From the NCBI GenBank assembly GCA_049890095.1, contig JBMHCD010000007.1, positions 35,704 to 99,703 of the forward strand: a stretch of 64,000 bases of DNA, read 5' to 3'. This DNA comes from JABAYQ01 sp049890095 (lineage in GTDB: Bacteria; Bacteroidota; Bacteroidia; Flavobacteriales; UBA7312). Position numbers and translations under genes: made by a program. Below, piece by piece: positions 42,120 through 51,222 of the stretch (positions within the stretch are counted from its first letter, which is position 1; each line of letters starts with the position of its first letter). The notes beneath the pieces are model-generated. The model worked only from the letters and a program-made list of their open reading frames with translations. It searched no databases and was not told the DNA's origin.

Positions 42120-43135
42120 TCAATCAAGTCGAAAAACACCTTGAAGAAGTTGCTGCTTTTTCTCCTAAAAATAACGAAGACCTAGAGCTTTTTAGAATTA
42201 AATACCTCAGCAAAAAGGGAATCATGACAGACCTTTTTGGTGCTTTTAAACAGGTTCCAAAGGAGCAAAAAAAGGATTTTGGCCAGGCGTTAAACAAGCT
42301 AAAAAATGCGATACAAGAAAAGCTAGATAAACATAAATCTCAATTTGAACAAAGTGTAAAGCAATCTAGTGGATTAGACTTGTCAATGCCTGTTTCTCTA
42401 GATAATTTAGGAAGTAGACATCCGTTATCAATTGTAAGAAATGAAATTGTAGACATATTTAAACGTATTGGGTTTAGTATTTCCGAAGGGCCAGAAATAG
42501 AGGATGATTGGCACAATTTTACCGCTTTAAACTTGCCTGAAGAACATCCTGCTAGAGATATGCAAGACACTTTTTTTATTCAAACTAATCCAGATATTTT
42601 ACTCAGAACTCACACCTCTTCTGTTCAAGTTAGGTATATGGAAAAAAACGAACCCCCTATTAGAACAATTTCTCCTGGAAGAGTATACAGAAACGAAGCT
42701 ATTTCGGCAAGAGCCCATTGTATTTTTCATCAGGTTGAAGGATTATATATTGATAAAAATGTTTCATTTGCCGATCTAAAACAAGCATTATTATACTTTG
42801 CTAAAGAAATGTTTGGAGAAAAAACTAAAATCAGGCTAAGACCTTCCTACTTTCCGTTTACAGAACCAAGTGCTGAAGTAGATGTTTCATGTAATATCTG
42901 TTCTGGAAAAGGATGCAATGTTTGTAAATATACTGGCTATCTAGAAATATTGGGTTGTGGAATGGTAGATCCCAATGTTCTTAAAAACTGTGGTATAGAC
43001 CCTGAAATATATAGTGGATATGCATTTGGCATGGGTGTTGAGCGAATAGCTATGCTTAAATATCAAGTTAAGGATTTGCGAATGTTCTTCGAAAATGACG
43101 TTCGCTTTCTAAAACAATTTAACGCTTCCTTTTAG
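42116..43135 (+). CDS. pheS: Phenylalanyl-tRNA synthetase alpha subunit
   Basis: 339 residues, full length. An N-terminal coiled coil (about 1-90) precedes the class II core. Motif 2 is near 190 (SPGRVYRNEAISARAH), FTEPSAEVDV near 243, and motif 3 GMGVERIAML near 302. It forms alpha2-beta2 with PheT, whose gene is not in this window. Translation is coupled to the cyclophilin gene (4-bp overlap). Confidence 0.96.
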   Translation: MINQVEKHLEEVAAFSPKNNEDLELFRIKYLSKKGIMTDLFGAFKQVPKEQKKDFGQALNKLKNAIQEKLDKHKSQFEQSVKQSSGLDLSMPVSLDNLGSRHPLSIVRNEIVDIFKRIGFSISEGPEIEDDWHNFTALNLPEEHPARDMQDTFFIQTNPDILLRTHTSSVQVRYMEKNEPPIRTISPGRVYRNEAISARAHCIFHQVEGLYIDKNVSFADLKQALLYFAKEMFGEKTKIRLRPSYFPFTEPSAEVDVSCNICSGKGCNVCKYTGYLEILGCGMVDPNVLKNCGIDPEIYSGYAFGMGVERIAMLKYQVKDLRMFFENDVRFLKQFNASF

Positions 43136-43167
43136 TGTTTTTACAATAAATAAGATAAACTGGATTA

Positions 43168-44313
43168 ATGAAAATTGCAATTATTGGAACAGCCTTTCCC
43201 TACAGAGGAGGATTGGCCGACTTCAACGAGCGGTTAGCTCAAGAAATGCAAAATGATAGACATCAAGTTGATATATATTCCTTTAGCCTACAATACCCCA
43301 ATTTTATTTTCCCTGGAAAATCTCAATATAGAAAAGAGCCTAAACCAACCAATTTACAAATTTCAAGAGTGTTGAGCTCTGTAAATCCATTTAGCTGGAT
43401 AAAGACAGGACAACAATTAAAGAAAAAAAAATACGACTTGTTGATTATCCCTTACTGGCTTCCGTTTATGAGCCCTTGTTTATCTACTGTGGCTTACACA
43501 GCCAGAAAAAACAGTTCGTCAAAAATTATTTCGATTGTACACAACATGACTCCTCATGAAAGAAGGCTCGGAGATCGTTTTTTTAGTAAATTATTTATAC
43601 AGCAATGCGATGCTTTTATAGCATTGTCAAAATCTGTTTTAACAGATATAAATTCATTCAATAGTACCAAACCAAAAAGCCTTTCTCCTCACCCTGTTTA
43701 TGATAATTTTGGCAAAGAAATTTCTAAAGAAGAAGCTTTAAAAAACCTATCACTTGACCCTAACTTTAGTTATATTTTATTTTTTGGTTTAATTAGAGAC
43801 TACAAAGGTTTAGACCTCTTACTTAAGGCATTACCCACATTAAAAAACCAAAACGTTAAATTAATAATTGCAGGAGAGTATTATTCAAATAAAGAATATT
43901 ACCAATCCATTATCAAACAAAACAATCTAGAAAATAAAGTTATCGAAATCAATCAGTTTATACCTAATGATGAAGTTAAAAATTATTTTTGCGTTTGCGA
44001 CCTAGTGGTCCAACCATATAAATCTGCTACTCAGAGTGGGGTTACACAAATTGCTTATCACTTCAACAAACCAATGATAGTAACAAATGTAGGCGGACTG
44101 AAAGAAATGTGTCCAAACAACAAGGTTGGTTATGTTGTAGAGCCTAATCATATACAAGTTGGCAAGGCAATAAATCGCTTTTTTGAAGAAGCAGATATTG
44201 ATGAATTAACTCATAATATTCTAAAAGAAAAGAAAAAATATAGCTGGAAAACTTTTGCTAAAGAAGTTTATTCATTATCACAAAAAATAACGACAAATGA
44301 AAAACATCATTAA
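43168..44313 (+). CDS. Glycosyltransferase family 4 (GT-B fold)
   Basis: 381 residues, cytosolic, no signal. The N-terminal GTAFPYRGGLADFNERLA is a typical GT4 acceptor domain start. The C-terminal domain (FFGLIRDYKGLDLLLKAL, VVQPYKSATQSGVTQIAY, VGGLKEM) binds the nucleotide sugar. It is followed by gmhA with a 17-bp overlap, so a role in LPS or surface glycan assembly, possibly with heptose, is inferred. Confidence 0.87.
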   Translation: MKIAIIGTAFPYRGGLADFNERLAQEMQNDRHQVDIYSFSLQYPNFIFPGKSQYRKEPKPTNLQISRVLSSVNPFSWIKTGQQLKKKKYDLLIIPYWLPFMSPCLSTVAYTARKNSSSKIISIVHNMTPHERRLGDRFFSKLFIQQCDAFIALSKSVLTDINSFNSTKPKSLSPHPVYDNFGKEISKEEALKNLSLDPNFSYILFFGLIRDYKGLDLLLKALPTLKNQNVKLIIAGEYYSNKEYYQSIIKQNNLENKVIEINQFIPNDEVKNYFCVCDLVVQPYKSATQSGVTQIAYHFNKPMIVTNVGGLKEMCPNNKVGYVVEPNHIQVGKAINRFFEEADIDELTHNILKEKKKYSWKTFAKEVYSLSQKITTNEKHH

Positions 44314-44875
44314 AAACAACTTAAATGAGTCTGTTGAAATAAACCGAAAAATGTTAGACGACAATACTCTTATTGAGAGTGTTCAACTAGCTACTCAAAC
44401 AATCATTTCTCGTTTTGAAAATGGTTATAAGTTGTTATTATGTGGAAATGGGGGCTCCGCTGCTGACGCACAACACATTGCTTCTGAATTTACAGGAAAG
44501 TATTATACAGATAGAGAGCCCCTAAACGCAGAGGCACTACACACAGACACGTCTTACCTAACAGCGGTTTCAAACGACTATGGTTATCAAGATATATTTT
44601 CACGAATGATTAAAGCTAAGGCTACAAAAGGTGATATTTTAATAGCTTTATCTACTTCTGGAAACTCTAAAAATGTTGTTGCTGCTTTACATAAAGCAAA
44701 AGAAATGGGAGTGTTTACTATTGGTATGACGGGTCAAAAAAAAGGTGACATGATACCTTATTGCGATTTGCATATTGCAGTACCAAGCGACAATACTGCT
44801 CGTATTCAGGAAATGCATCTTCTAATTGGTCATTCCATTTGCGAAGCTGTAGAGGCACATTTTTTTATAATATAA
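44297..44875 (+). CDS. gmhA: Phosphoheptose isomerase
   Basis: 192 residues. The SIS domain has CGNGGSAADAQHIASEF near 51, STSGNSKN near 117 and a C-terminal QEMHLLIGHSICEAVE typical of GmhA. It converts sedoheptulose-7-phosphate to D-glycero-manno-heptose-7-phosphate, the first step toward nucleotide-activated heptose. It sits 1 nt before the gmhB-like gene. HldE or an equivalent kinase/nucleotidyltransferase is not in the window. Confidence 0.92.
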   Translation: MKNIIKNNLNESVEINRKMLDDNTLIESVQLATQTIISRFENGYKLLLCGNGGSAADAQHIASEFTGKYYTDREPLNAEALHTDTSYLTAVSNDYGYQDIFSRMIKAKATKGDILIALSTSGNSKNVVAALHKAKEMGVFTIGMTGQKKGDMIPYCDLHIAVPSDNTARIQEMHLLIGHSICEAVEAHFFII

Positions 44876-44876
44876 T

Positions 44877-45383
44877 ATGCTCAAAAAAAACATCAATAAG
44901 GAATGGACTCTTTTTCTAGATCGAGATGGAGTGATCAATAAAAAGATCGATGGAGATTATGTAAAAAACGTTGAAGAGTTTGAATTTCTTCCAAATGCAA
45001 TAGACACCATTGTAGAATGCTCTAAAGTTTTTGGCAAAATAATTGTTGTTACCAACCAGCAGGGTATTGGAAAAGGAATAATGACCAATAGAGATCTAGA
45101 AAAAGTTCATCTTCATATGAAACAAAAAATTGAAGAAAAAGGAGGTAAAATAGATGCTATATATTACGCGCCTGAACTTGCCATCAAAAACTCTTTATTA
45201 AGAAAGCCAAATATTGGTATGGCTTTACAAGCAAAAAAAGATTTTCCAAAAATTAATTTCAACAAAAGCATTATGGTCGGTGACTCTGCTAGTGACGTTG
45301 AATTTGGTAAAAATGCAGGAATGATTCCTTTTTTAATATGCGAAAAGCTACCTTCTTTATACGATTGGTTTCAACAATTATAA
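44877..45383 (+). CDS. HAD-IIIA phosphatase, GmhB-like
   Basis: 168 residues. FLDRDGVIN near 13 is the HAD nucleophile motif, VVTNQQGIGKG near 59 motif II, and MVGDSASDVEFGKNAG near 138 motif IV. Position after gmhA suggests heptose-1,7-bisphosphate phosphatase. The zinc-binding cysteines usual in GmhB (CPH...CxCRKP) are missing: the loop reads YYAPELAIKNSLLRKP. So it is either a zinc-free GmhB variant or a related histidinol-phosphatase-like enzyme. Confidence 0.85.
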   Translation: MLKKNINKEWTLFLDRDGVINKKIDGDYVKNVEEFEFLPNAIDTIVECSKVFGKIIVVTNQQGIGKGIMTNRDLEKVHLHMKQKIEEKGGKIDAIYYAPELAIKNSLLRKPNIGMALQAKKDFPKINFNKSIMVGDSASDVEFGKNAGMIPFLICEKLPSLYDWFQQL

Positions 45384-45408
45384 TCCATTAAATAAAAGAA
45401 ATTACCTT

Positions 45409-46455
45409 TTATTTAAAACTCCAATCATAACTGTCTAAACTAGAAATACAAGCTACAAGAAGATCAATAGAAGACCTTATATCATCTTTGTCTGCCATTT
45501 CTATCACCTGATGGATATGCCTTGTCGGAATCGACACCGCACCAGCTATTGATCCGCCAGCCGTAAAACGTTGTATACCTGCGGTATCTGTACCTCCTCC
45601 AGTTAGTATTTCTAATTGGTGTTTAATATTATTATTCTTTGCAATTTGTTTCATGTATTCTACCATTCTATAATCACAAATAGTTGAAGAATCCATTACC
45701 TTAATCGCTGTTCCTTTTCCAAGTTCTGTAATTTTTTCATGGGGCGCTGCGCCAGGAACATCATAAGCTATTGTTGTGTCGAGTCCAAAACCGAAGTCAG
45801 GCTGAATTTCTTGTGTTGAAACATTTGCTCCTCTAATTCCTACTTCTTCTTGAACTGTAAATACACCATATACATCATAAGGTGTTTCTTTCAATTCTCT
45901 TAACGCTTCAATAAGAATAAATACGGAAACTCTGTTGTCAATCGACTTACAATTGATACAGTTACCCATTTCGATCAACTTTCTTTCTCTTGTAATAGGG
46001 TTTCCAATTTGAATAAACTTTTCTACCTCCTTTTTAGGCATTCCCATGTCAATAAAATAATCCGTTGTTTTCGGCGATTTAGTGCGCTCTTCTGGTGTCA
46101 TTACATGAATAGGCTTGCTACCCATTACGCCCACTAAATCTTTCTTTCCATGAACTATTACTCGTTGGGCTGTTAGTGTTTTTGGATCAAAGCCTCCCAA
46201 TGTATGAAATCTCAAAAAGCCATTATCATCTATGTGGGTAACAATAAAACCTATTTCGTCCATATGGGCACCTATCATTACCTTTTTTGACTCTTTACCT
46301 TTTTTTATTGCTGTTACATTTCCCATATTGTCAAGCCTAACCTCATCTACTAAAGGCGTTACTTCTCTTATAACGATTTCTCTTATTCGTTGCTCAAAAC
46401 CTGGGGCACCAGCCGCTTCACATATTTCTGCTAATAACTCTACATTAATTGCCAT
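45409..46455 (-). CDS. M42 family metallopeptidase (glutamyl aminopeptidase type)
   Basis: 348 residues, cytosolic. GAHMDEIGFIV near 62 gives a metal His and Asp. SIDNRVSVFILIEAL near 175 holds the bridging Asp, VQEEVGIRGA near 208 the catalytic and metal Glu, and GLDTTIAYD near 229 the next Asp. TRHIHQVIE near 314 carries the last His. Family members form large dodecameric aminopeptidases. It starts 11 nt after pyk and ends the acpP operon. Confidence 0.92.
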   Translation of the reverse strand: MAINVELLAEICEAAGAPGFEQRIREIVIREVTPLVDEVRLDNMGNVTAIKKGKESKKVMIGAHMDEIGFIVTHIDDNGFLRFHTLGGFDPKTLTAQRVIVHGKKDLVGVMGSKPIHVMTPEERTKSPKTTDYFIDMGMPKKEVEKFIQIGNPITRERKLIEMGNCINCKSIDNRVSVFILIEALRELKETPYDVYGVFTVQEEVGIRGANVSTQEIQPDFGFGLDTTIAYDVPGAAPHEKITELGKGTAIKVMDSSTICDYRMVEYMKQIAKNNNIKHQLEILTGGGTDTAGIQRFTAGGSIAGAVSIPTRHIHQVIEMADKDDIRSSIDLLVACISSLDSYDWSFK

Positions 46456-46466
46456 ATCTATAAATT

Positions 46467-47885
46467 TTATTTTACGTAACTTAATTTCATCATATTAGTC
46501 ATTCCTTTTTCTTTTATTGGCATACTTGCCACATTCAGAATAAGATCTCCTTCATTGACATTTTTTAATTCTTTTAATATTTTTTTGGTTTGTAAAACCG
46601 TATCATCTGTGCTCGAATCATTATCAAAATAAAAACCCGTTACTCCCCAAACTAAAGAAAGTGTGTTTAAAATAGCGTGATTATTCGTAAACGCATAAAT
46701 TTTACATGGAGGTCTATGACTAGAAATTTCAATCGTGTTATACCCCGAATGTGTCATCGTTACGATTGCTTTAACACCAACCTGCTCGGCCAATTTGCAG
46801 GAATGATAACATATCGCATCGGAAATATATCGCTCACCATCTTTTTCCTTAAGTTGATATGCTCTTATCCCTCTAAACTCTTTTTCTACGTCTGCAACAA
46901 TTTTATGCATTACCTCCACAGCTTCTAATGGAAATTCTCCAACAGATGTTTCGCCACTTAACATTACAGCATCCGCTCCGTCCATTACAGAGTTTGCAAC
47001 GTCATTAACTTCGGCTCTAGTTGGAGTTACATTTTCGATCATGCTTTCCAGCATTTGAGTAGCTACAATAACTGGTTTTGCTTTCAACAAACACATCTCG
47101 GAAATCTTTTTCTGCAATACAGGAACTTGCTGCATAGGAATCTCAACTCCCAAATCTCCTCGAGCAATCATAACCGCATCGGTTACATCAACAATGCTTT
47201 CCAAATTACTTATCGCTTCAGGCTTTTCGATTTTAGCAACAATACGAGCGGAATGCTTTTTGCTTTGGATTTTTTTTCTCAACTCTAATATGTCTTGAGC
47301 GGAACGAACAAAAGATAACCCTATCCATTCAATTGGCTGGGTCAAAACAAAGTCTAAGTCTTTTAAGTCCTTTTCTGTTAAACATGGTTGAGAAATGTTT
47401 GTATTCGGTAAGTTAACCCCTTTATTCGAAGATAATGGTCCGCCATGTAAAACCTTTGCTTGAACTTTATCTTTTTTATTAGTAGAAATTATTTCTATTT
47501 GAATCTTACCATCATTAATTAACACTCGTTCACCTGGCTCAACATCTTGTGCAAATTGCACATAGCTTATGTATAATAATTTGCTATTACTAATTGTTTT
47601 TTTTGACGTTATCTGTAGTTCTTCCCCATTTTTTAAAATGGTTCCTTCTTCCACTTCTCCAACTCTTATTTTTGGACCTTGTAAATCTGCTAATATTGCG
47701 GTGTGACAATTAAGCTCTTGATTAATCGATTTTATTAATTTGATGGTTTCCAAATGTGTAGCGTGATCAGCATGTGAAAAATTCAATCGGCATACATTTA
47801 CACCAGATTGAATCATTTTTTTAAGCACCCCATCTTTTAGTGTCGCAGGCCCCATTGTTGCAACAATTTTTGTGTTGTTTCTCAT
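46467..47885 (-). CDS. pyk: Pyruvate kinase
   Basis: 472 residues. It makes pyruvate and ATP from phosphoenolpyruvate. KIVATMGPATLKDG at the N-terminus, RLNFSHADHATH near 33, KIEKPEAISNLESIVDVTDAVMIARGDLGVE (read as its two halves around residue 218) and ATQMLESMI near 270 are the signature regions; the lysine in KIEKPEA is catalytic. It follows the IPExxxVDY gene by 2 nt, a conserved pair in this phylum. Confidence 0.95.
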   Translation of the reverse strand: MRNNTKIVATMGPATLKDGVLKKMIQSGVNVCRLNFSHADHATHLETIKLIKSINQELNCHTAILADLQGPKIRVGEVEEGTILKNGEELQITSKKTISNSKLLYISYVQFAQDVEPGERVLINDGKIQIEIISTNKKDKVQAKVLHGGPLSSNKGVNLPNTNISQPCLTEKDLKDLDFVLTQPIEWIGLSFVRSAQDILELRKKIQSKKHSARIVAKIEKPEAISNLESIVDVTDAVMIARGDLGVEIPMQQVPVLQKKISEMCLLKAKPVIVATQMLESMIENVTPTRAEVNDVANSVMDGADAVMLSGETSVGEFPLEAVEVMHKIVADVEKEFRGIRAYQLKEKDGERYISDAICYHSCKLAEQVGVKAIVTMTHSGYNTIEISSHRPPCKIYAFTNNHAILNTLSLVWGVTGFYFDNDSSTDDTVLQTKKILKELKNVNEGDLILNVASMPIKEKGMTNMMKLSYVK

Positions 47886-47887
47886 TA

Positions 47888-48283
47888 TTAAAATATAAAA
47901 TGTTCTTTTTGTTTATAATCGGTTATTTCTACTGTAGCCAGTACGTCATCAATATTTTTTAATTGTAAAATCCAATCGCTTTTTATTTTTTCGTCAGTGT
48001 TATAATCCATTTTTATCCAATAATCTATTTGCTTTGCTTTCTTTAACAAAAAACCACCTTGACTTTTGTTTGATATTACATATATATTTGAAAAGTCTAT
48101 TTGATAATGATAAGTTGAAAAACTCTGACGACTCTCTATATTTTCAAAAAAATCCACTTTAACAAAATCCGTTTTTAAAGCTTTGTTTAACATCCAAACG
48201 AAGCGATAATCCTTTAAATGACTACTAACTCCATAAAGATAAAAGTTTGTTTCAGCCGTAATATTTAAAAACTGCTTTGCCAT
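47888..48283 (-). CDS. IPExxxVDY family protein
   Basis: 131 residues, soluble, no signal. Position between rnc and pyk and the C-terminal third (FLLKKAKQIDYWIKM) identify the small Bacteroidota family named for an IPExxxVDY motif. Here that motif is degenerate, with KQIDYWI in place of VDY. Function unknown; its tight linkage to pyk suggests an accessory or regulatory role (inference). A palindromic TAAATTTA 6 nt before the ATG could be an internal promoter. Confidence 0.78.
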   Translation of the reverse strand: MAKQFLNITAETNFYLYGVSSHLKDYRFVWMLNKALKTDFVKVDFFENIESRQSFSTYHYQIDFSNIYVISNKSQGGFLLKKAKQIDYWIKMDYNTDEKIKSDWILQLKNIDDVLATVEITDYKQKEHFIF

Positions 48284-48325
48284 TGCTGGTAAATTTAAAT
48301 AAATAATATTGACTGTAGTTTAAGC

Positions 48326-49015
48326 TTAGGTTAATTCTTTATAGACCTTTTTAGCCGCAGCCTCTTCTGCTCTTTTTTTAGACGTCCCTTTTGCAACAGC
48401 AACTTTTTTTGAATCAACACACAGTTCTACTGTATATTGTTTGTTATGGTCTTCGCCTTCTGTTTTAACTATATTAAACTTTAATTCTTTTTTATTTTTT
48501 TGTCCCCACTCTAGGCATTTACTTTTATAGCTTGCTATTTCTTTTGCTAACTCATCTATTTTTAAATGAGGCTTTATTAATTTTTCTTTTATGAAATACG
48601 ATGCTTTTTCATATCCTTGATCAACAAAAATAGCACCAACCAAAGCTTCTAAAGCATTTCCATATATAGATGGACTCGTTTCACTAGATTTTCTTCTGAC
48701 TAGTTTGTCTAATTTAATTTTAAATGCTAATCTATTTAATGTTTTGCGGCTAACAATTTTTGATCTCGTTTGTGTAAGAAAACCCTCACTTTTATTTTTA
48801 AAGTGGTTAAACAAAACCTCTGCAACAACCAAATCTAAAACCGCATCGCCCAAAAACTCTAGCCGCTCATTATCATTTTGTTTTCCTTTGTTAAGTGACT
48901 TATGTGTTAAAGCCAACTTATAAACAGACATTTTGATTGGGTAAAACCCTATGACTTGATATAGCTTTTTTTGAAAAGAACTTTTATAAAAGAAACGTTT
49001 AAAATATGCGATCAA
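48326..49015 (-). CDS. rnc: Ribonuclease III
   Basis: 229 residues, TTG start overlapping the fabF stop (TTGA). The nuclease domain has NERLEFLGDAVLDLVVAE near 47, with the metal-binding Glu and Asp. EALVGAIFVDQG near 121 carries the second acidic set. A double-stranded RNA-binding domain ends the protein (KKVAVAKGTSKKRAEEAAAK). It processes rRNA and other structured RNA. Translational coupling to fabF may explain the weak start. Confidence 0.93.
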   Translation of the reverse strand: MIAYFKRFFYKSSFQKKLYQVIGFYPIKMSVYKLALTHKSLNKGKQNDNERLEFLGDAVLDLVVAEVLFNHFKNKSEGFLTQTRSKIVSRKTLNRLAFKIKLDKLVRRKSSETSPSIYGNALEALVGAIFVDQGYEKASYFIKEKLIKPHLKIDELAKEIASYKSKCLEWGQKNKKELKFNIVKTEGEDHNKQYTVELCVDSKKVAVAKGTSKKRAEEAAAKKVYKELT

Positions 49016-50262
49016 GAAGAAAGCTTTTTAATCATTACACAGGCGTTGTGTCCGCCAAAACCAAAAGTGTTAGATATTGCTGCTCTAACCTCTCTTTTTT
49101 GTGCTTTGTTGAAGGTATAATTTAAATTTGGATCTAACTCAGGATCGTCAGTGAAATGATTAATTGTTGGTGGAATAATATCGTTTTTAACCGCTAAAAC
49201 CGACGCTATGGTTTCTATTGCTCCAGCAGCACCAAGTAAGTGTCCAGTCATCGACTTTGTTGAGCTAATATTCAGCTTTGTTGCATGTTCTCCAAATACT
49301 TTTTTAATTGCTTTTACTTCTGCAATATCTCCTAAAGGGGTAGAAGTACCGTGTACGTTTACATAATCAATATCACTAGGTTTCATCCCTGAATCTTGAA
49401 TAGCCAAATTCATCACATTCATTGCTCCTAACCCTTCTGGGTGAGGGGCCGTAATATGGTGAGCGTCAGCAGTCATGGCTCCCCCAACAACTTCAGCATA
49501 TATCTTTGCTCCTCTGGATTTGGCATGCTCATACTCTTCCAAAACAAGAGCCGCTCCTCCCTCTCCTAAAACAAACCCTTCACGATCTTTGTCAAAAGGT
49601 CTTGAAGCTGTTTCAGGGCTGTCATTTCTAGTTGATAAAGCGTGCATAGCGTTGAAGCCGCCAACACCCGCTTCATTAACACAGGCCTCTGATCCTCCAG
49701 TAATAAAGACATCTGCTTTGCCCCACTTTATATAATTAAAAGCGTCTATTAGGGCGTGGGTTGAAGAAGCACAGGCAGAAACCGTTGCAAAGTTTGGACC
49801 TCTAAAACCATATTTAATCGAAATATGACCTGCAGCAATGTCGGCAATCATCTTAGGAATAAAGAATGGATTAAACCTTGGAACTCCATTACCACTTGCA
49901 AATGAGCCTATCTCACCTAAAAAGGTATCAAGACCTCCTATTCCCGAACCCCAAATAACTCCTGCTCGATCTAAATTAATTTGTTCTACATCTAAAGCAG
50001 AGTCAGCCATAGCTTCGCTTGCTGCTACCATTCCATATATGGCATACATATCGAGTTTTCGAGCTTCTTTTCTATCCAAAAAATCAGTTGGATTGAAGTT
50101 CTTAACCTCGCAAGCAAATTTCGTTTTGAATTCCGAAGAATCAAAACGAGTAATAGGTCCAGCACCACTTTTACCTTTCAAAAGGTTTTCCCAGAACTGA
50201 GAAACTGTGTTTCCAATAGGGGTTAGAGCGCCAAGACCGGTAATGACTACTCGCCTAGACAT
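49012..50262 (-). CDS. fabF: Beta-ketoacyl-[acyl-carrier-protein] synthase II
   Basis: 416 residues. It elongates fatty acids from malonyl-ACP. Catalytic Cys lies in VSACASSTHAL near 164, with His in VNVHGTSTPLGD near 304 and KSMTGHLLGAAGAIE near 337. GFGGHNACVMI ends the fold. It follows acpP by 16 nt, the usual acpP-fabF pair, and overlaps rnc by 4 bp. Confidence 0.96.
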   Translation of the reverse strand: MSRRVVITGLGALTPIGNTVSQFWENLLKGKSGAGPITRFDSSEFKTKFACEVKNFNPTDFLDRKEARKLDMYAIYGMVAASEAMADSALDVEQINLDRAGVIWGSGIGGLDTFLGEIGSFASGNGVPRFNPFFIPKMIADIAAGHISIKYGFRGPNFATVSACASSTHALIDAFNYIKWGKADVFITGGSEACVNEAGVGGFNAMHALSTRNDSPETASRPFDKDREGFVLGEGGAALVLEEYEHAKSRGAKIYAEVVGGAMTADAHHITAPHPEGLGAMNVMNLAIQDSGMKPSDIDYVNVHGTSTPLGDIAEVKAIKKVFGEHATKLNISSTKSMTGHLLGAAGAIETIASVLAVKNDIIPPTINHFTDDPELDPNLNYTFNKAQKREVRAAISNTFGFGGHNACVMIKKLSS

Positions 50263-50278
50263 ATAAATTAAATTTTAC

Positions 50279-50509
50279 TTATGCTTTTTCTATATAAGAA
50301 ATTGCGTCTCCTACAGTAGCAATTCCTTCTGCCTGATCGTCTGGAATTTGAATATCAAATTCTTTTTCAAACTCCATTATTAGTTCTACGGTATCTAGTG
50401 AATCCGCACCTAAATCGTTTGTGAAGCTTGCTTCAGTAGTAACTTCTGACTCATCAACTCCTAATTTATCTACAATAATTGCTTTTACTTTAGTTGCAGT
50501 ATCTGACAT
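50279..50509 (-). CDS. acpP: Acyl carrier protein
   Basis: 76 residues, acidic. The phosphopantetheine attachment Ser is in DLGADSLDTVELIMEFE near 35. It carries fatty acyl chains for FabF and other enzymes. First gene of acpP-fabF-rnc-IPExxxVDY-pyk-M42. Confidence 0.97.
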   Translation of the reverse strand: MSDTATKVKAIIVDKLGVDESEVTTEASFTNDLGADSLDTVELIMEFEKEFDIQIPDDQAEGIATVGDAISYIEKA

Positions 50510-50537
50510 GATTTATAATTTTTAGTTAATTATGTTG

Positions 50538-50568
50538 CAAATAAATATACTTTTTAAATATAAAACAA
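50538..50568 (-). promoter_or_regulatory. acpP operon promoter (TTG-N20-TTTATTTG)
   Basis: On the minus strand TTG at 50566-50568, a 20-nt spacer and a 7/8 -7 box at 50538-50545. It leaves a leader of about 25 nt before acpP. Spacing matches the ridA promoter. Confidence 0.5.
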
Positions 50569-50594
50569 GATTGTTGCCCACTATTGTTTGAATA

Positions 50595-50629
50595 TTTGTC
50601 ATTCATTTACATTAGTTCTATTACATTTG
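50595..50629 (+). promoter_or_regulatory. purN promoter (TTTG-N23-TACATTTG)
   Basis: TTTG at 50595-50598, a 23-nt spacer and a perfect TACATTTG at 50622-50629. The gap to the purN ATG is 11 nt, so the leader is short. Confidence 0.5.
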
Positions 50630-50640
50630 CTTAAAGAAAA

Positions 50641-51222
50641 ATGATTAAAAACAATATTGTCATATTTGCTTCGGGTTCTGGAACAAATGCAGAGCGTATA
50701 ATCGAGTATTTTGAAAAAAACGAGCGCTCTAAAGTTGTGTTAGTTATGTGTAATAAACCTAACGCATATGTTGTTAAAAGAGCTAAAAAAAAGAACGTTT
50801 ATTGTCATGTTTTCAACAGTGAGTCGTTTAAAAAGAATGATGATATTTTATCCGTAATGCAGAAATTTGAAGTCAAATGGATTGTTTTGGCTGGTTTTTT
50901 ATTGAAAGTTCCTGCATACATTATTAATAATTTTACTAATAGAATTGTCAACATTCACCCATCCCTGCTTCCAAACTTTGGAGGAAAAGGAATGTATGGT
51001 ATGAATGTTCATCGTGCGGTTATAAATAATAACGAATCTAAAAGTGGTATAACAATTCACCATGTTAGTGAAGAATATGATGAAGGAAATGTCATTTTTC
51101 AGGCTCAATGTACGGTTTCAGAATTGGATACCGCTGAAGACTTAGCAAAAAAGGTTCAGACACTAGAACACCAGCATTATGCCAAAGTAATCGATCGCCT
51201 AATCCAAGGTTCTGAACTATGA
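50641..51222 (+). CDS. purN: Phosphoribosylglycinamide formyltransferase
   Basis: 193 residues. It transfers formyl from 10-formyltetrahydrofolate in purine synthesis. FASGSGTNAERII near 10 binds phosphate. The catalytic core NIHPSLLPNFGGKGMYG near 103 holds Asn and His, and HHVSEEYDEGNVIFQ near 138 carries the catalytic Asp. The family's usual GTNA start supports this ATG. It overlaps rnhA by 4 bp (ATGA). Confidence 0.93.
   Translation: MIKNNIVIFASGSGTNAERIIEYFEKNERSKVVLVMCNKPNAYVVKRAKKKNVYCHVFNSESFKKNDDILSVMQKFEVKWIVLAGFLLKVPAYIINNFTNRIVNIHPSLLPNFGGKGMYGMNVHRAVINNNESKSGITIHHVSEEYDEGNVIFQAQCTVSELDTAEDLAKKVQTLEHQHYAKVIDRLIQGSEL

Noticed and set aside
45388..45416. Inverted repeat TTAAATAAAAG / CTTTTATTTAA between the gmhB-like gene and the M42 peptidase gene as terminator
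   Set aside because: The stem is almost all A-T and has no clear T-run on either strand. It may be a weak bidirectional terminator but I cannot support it.
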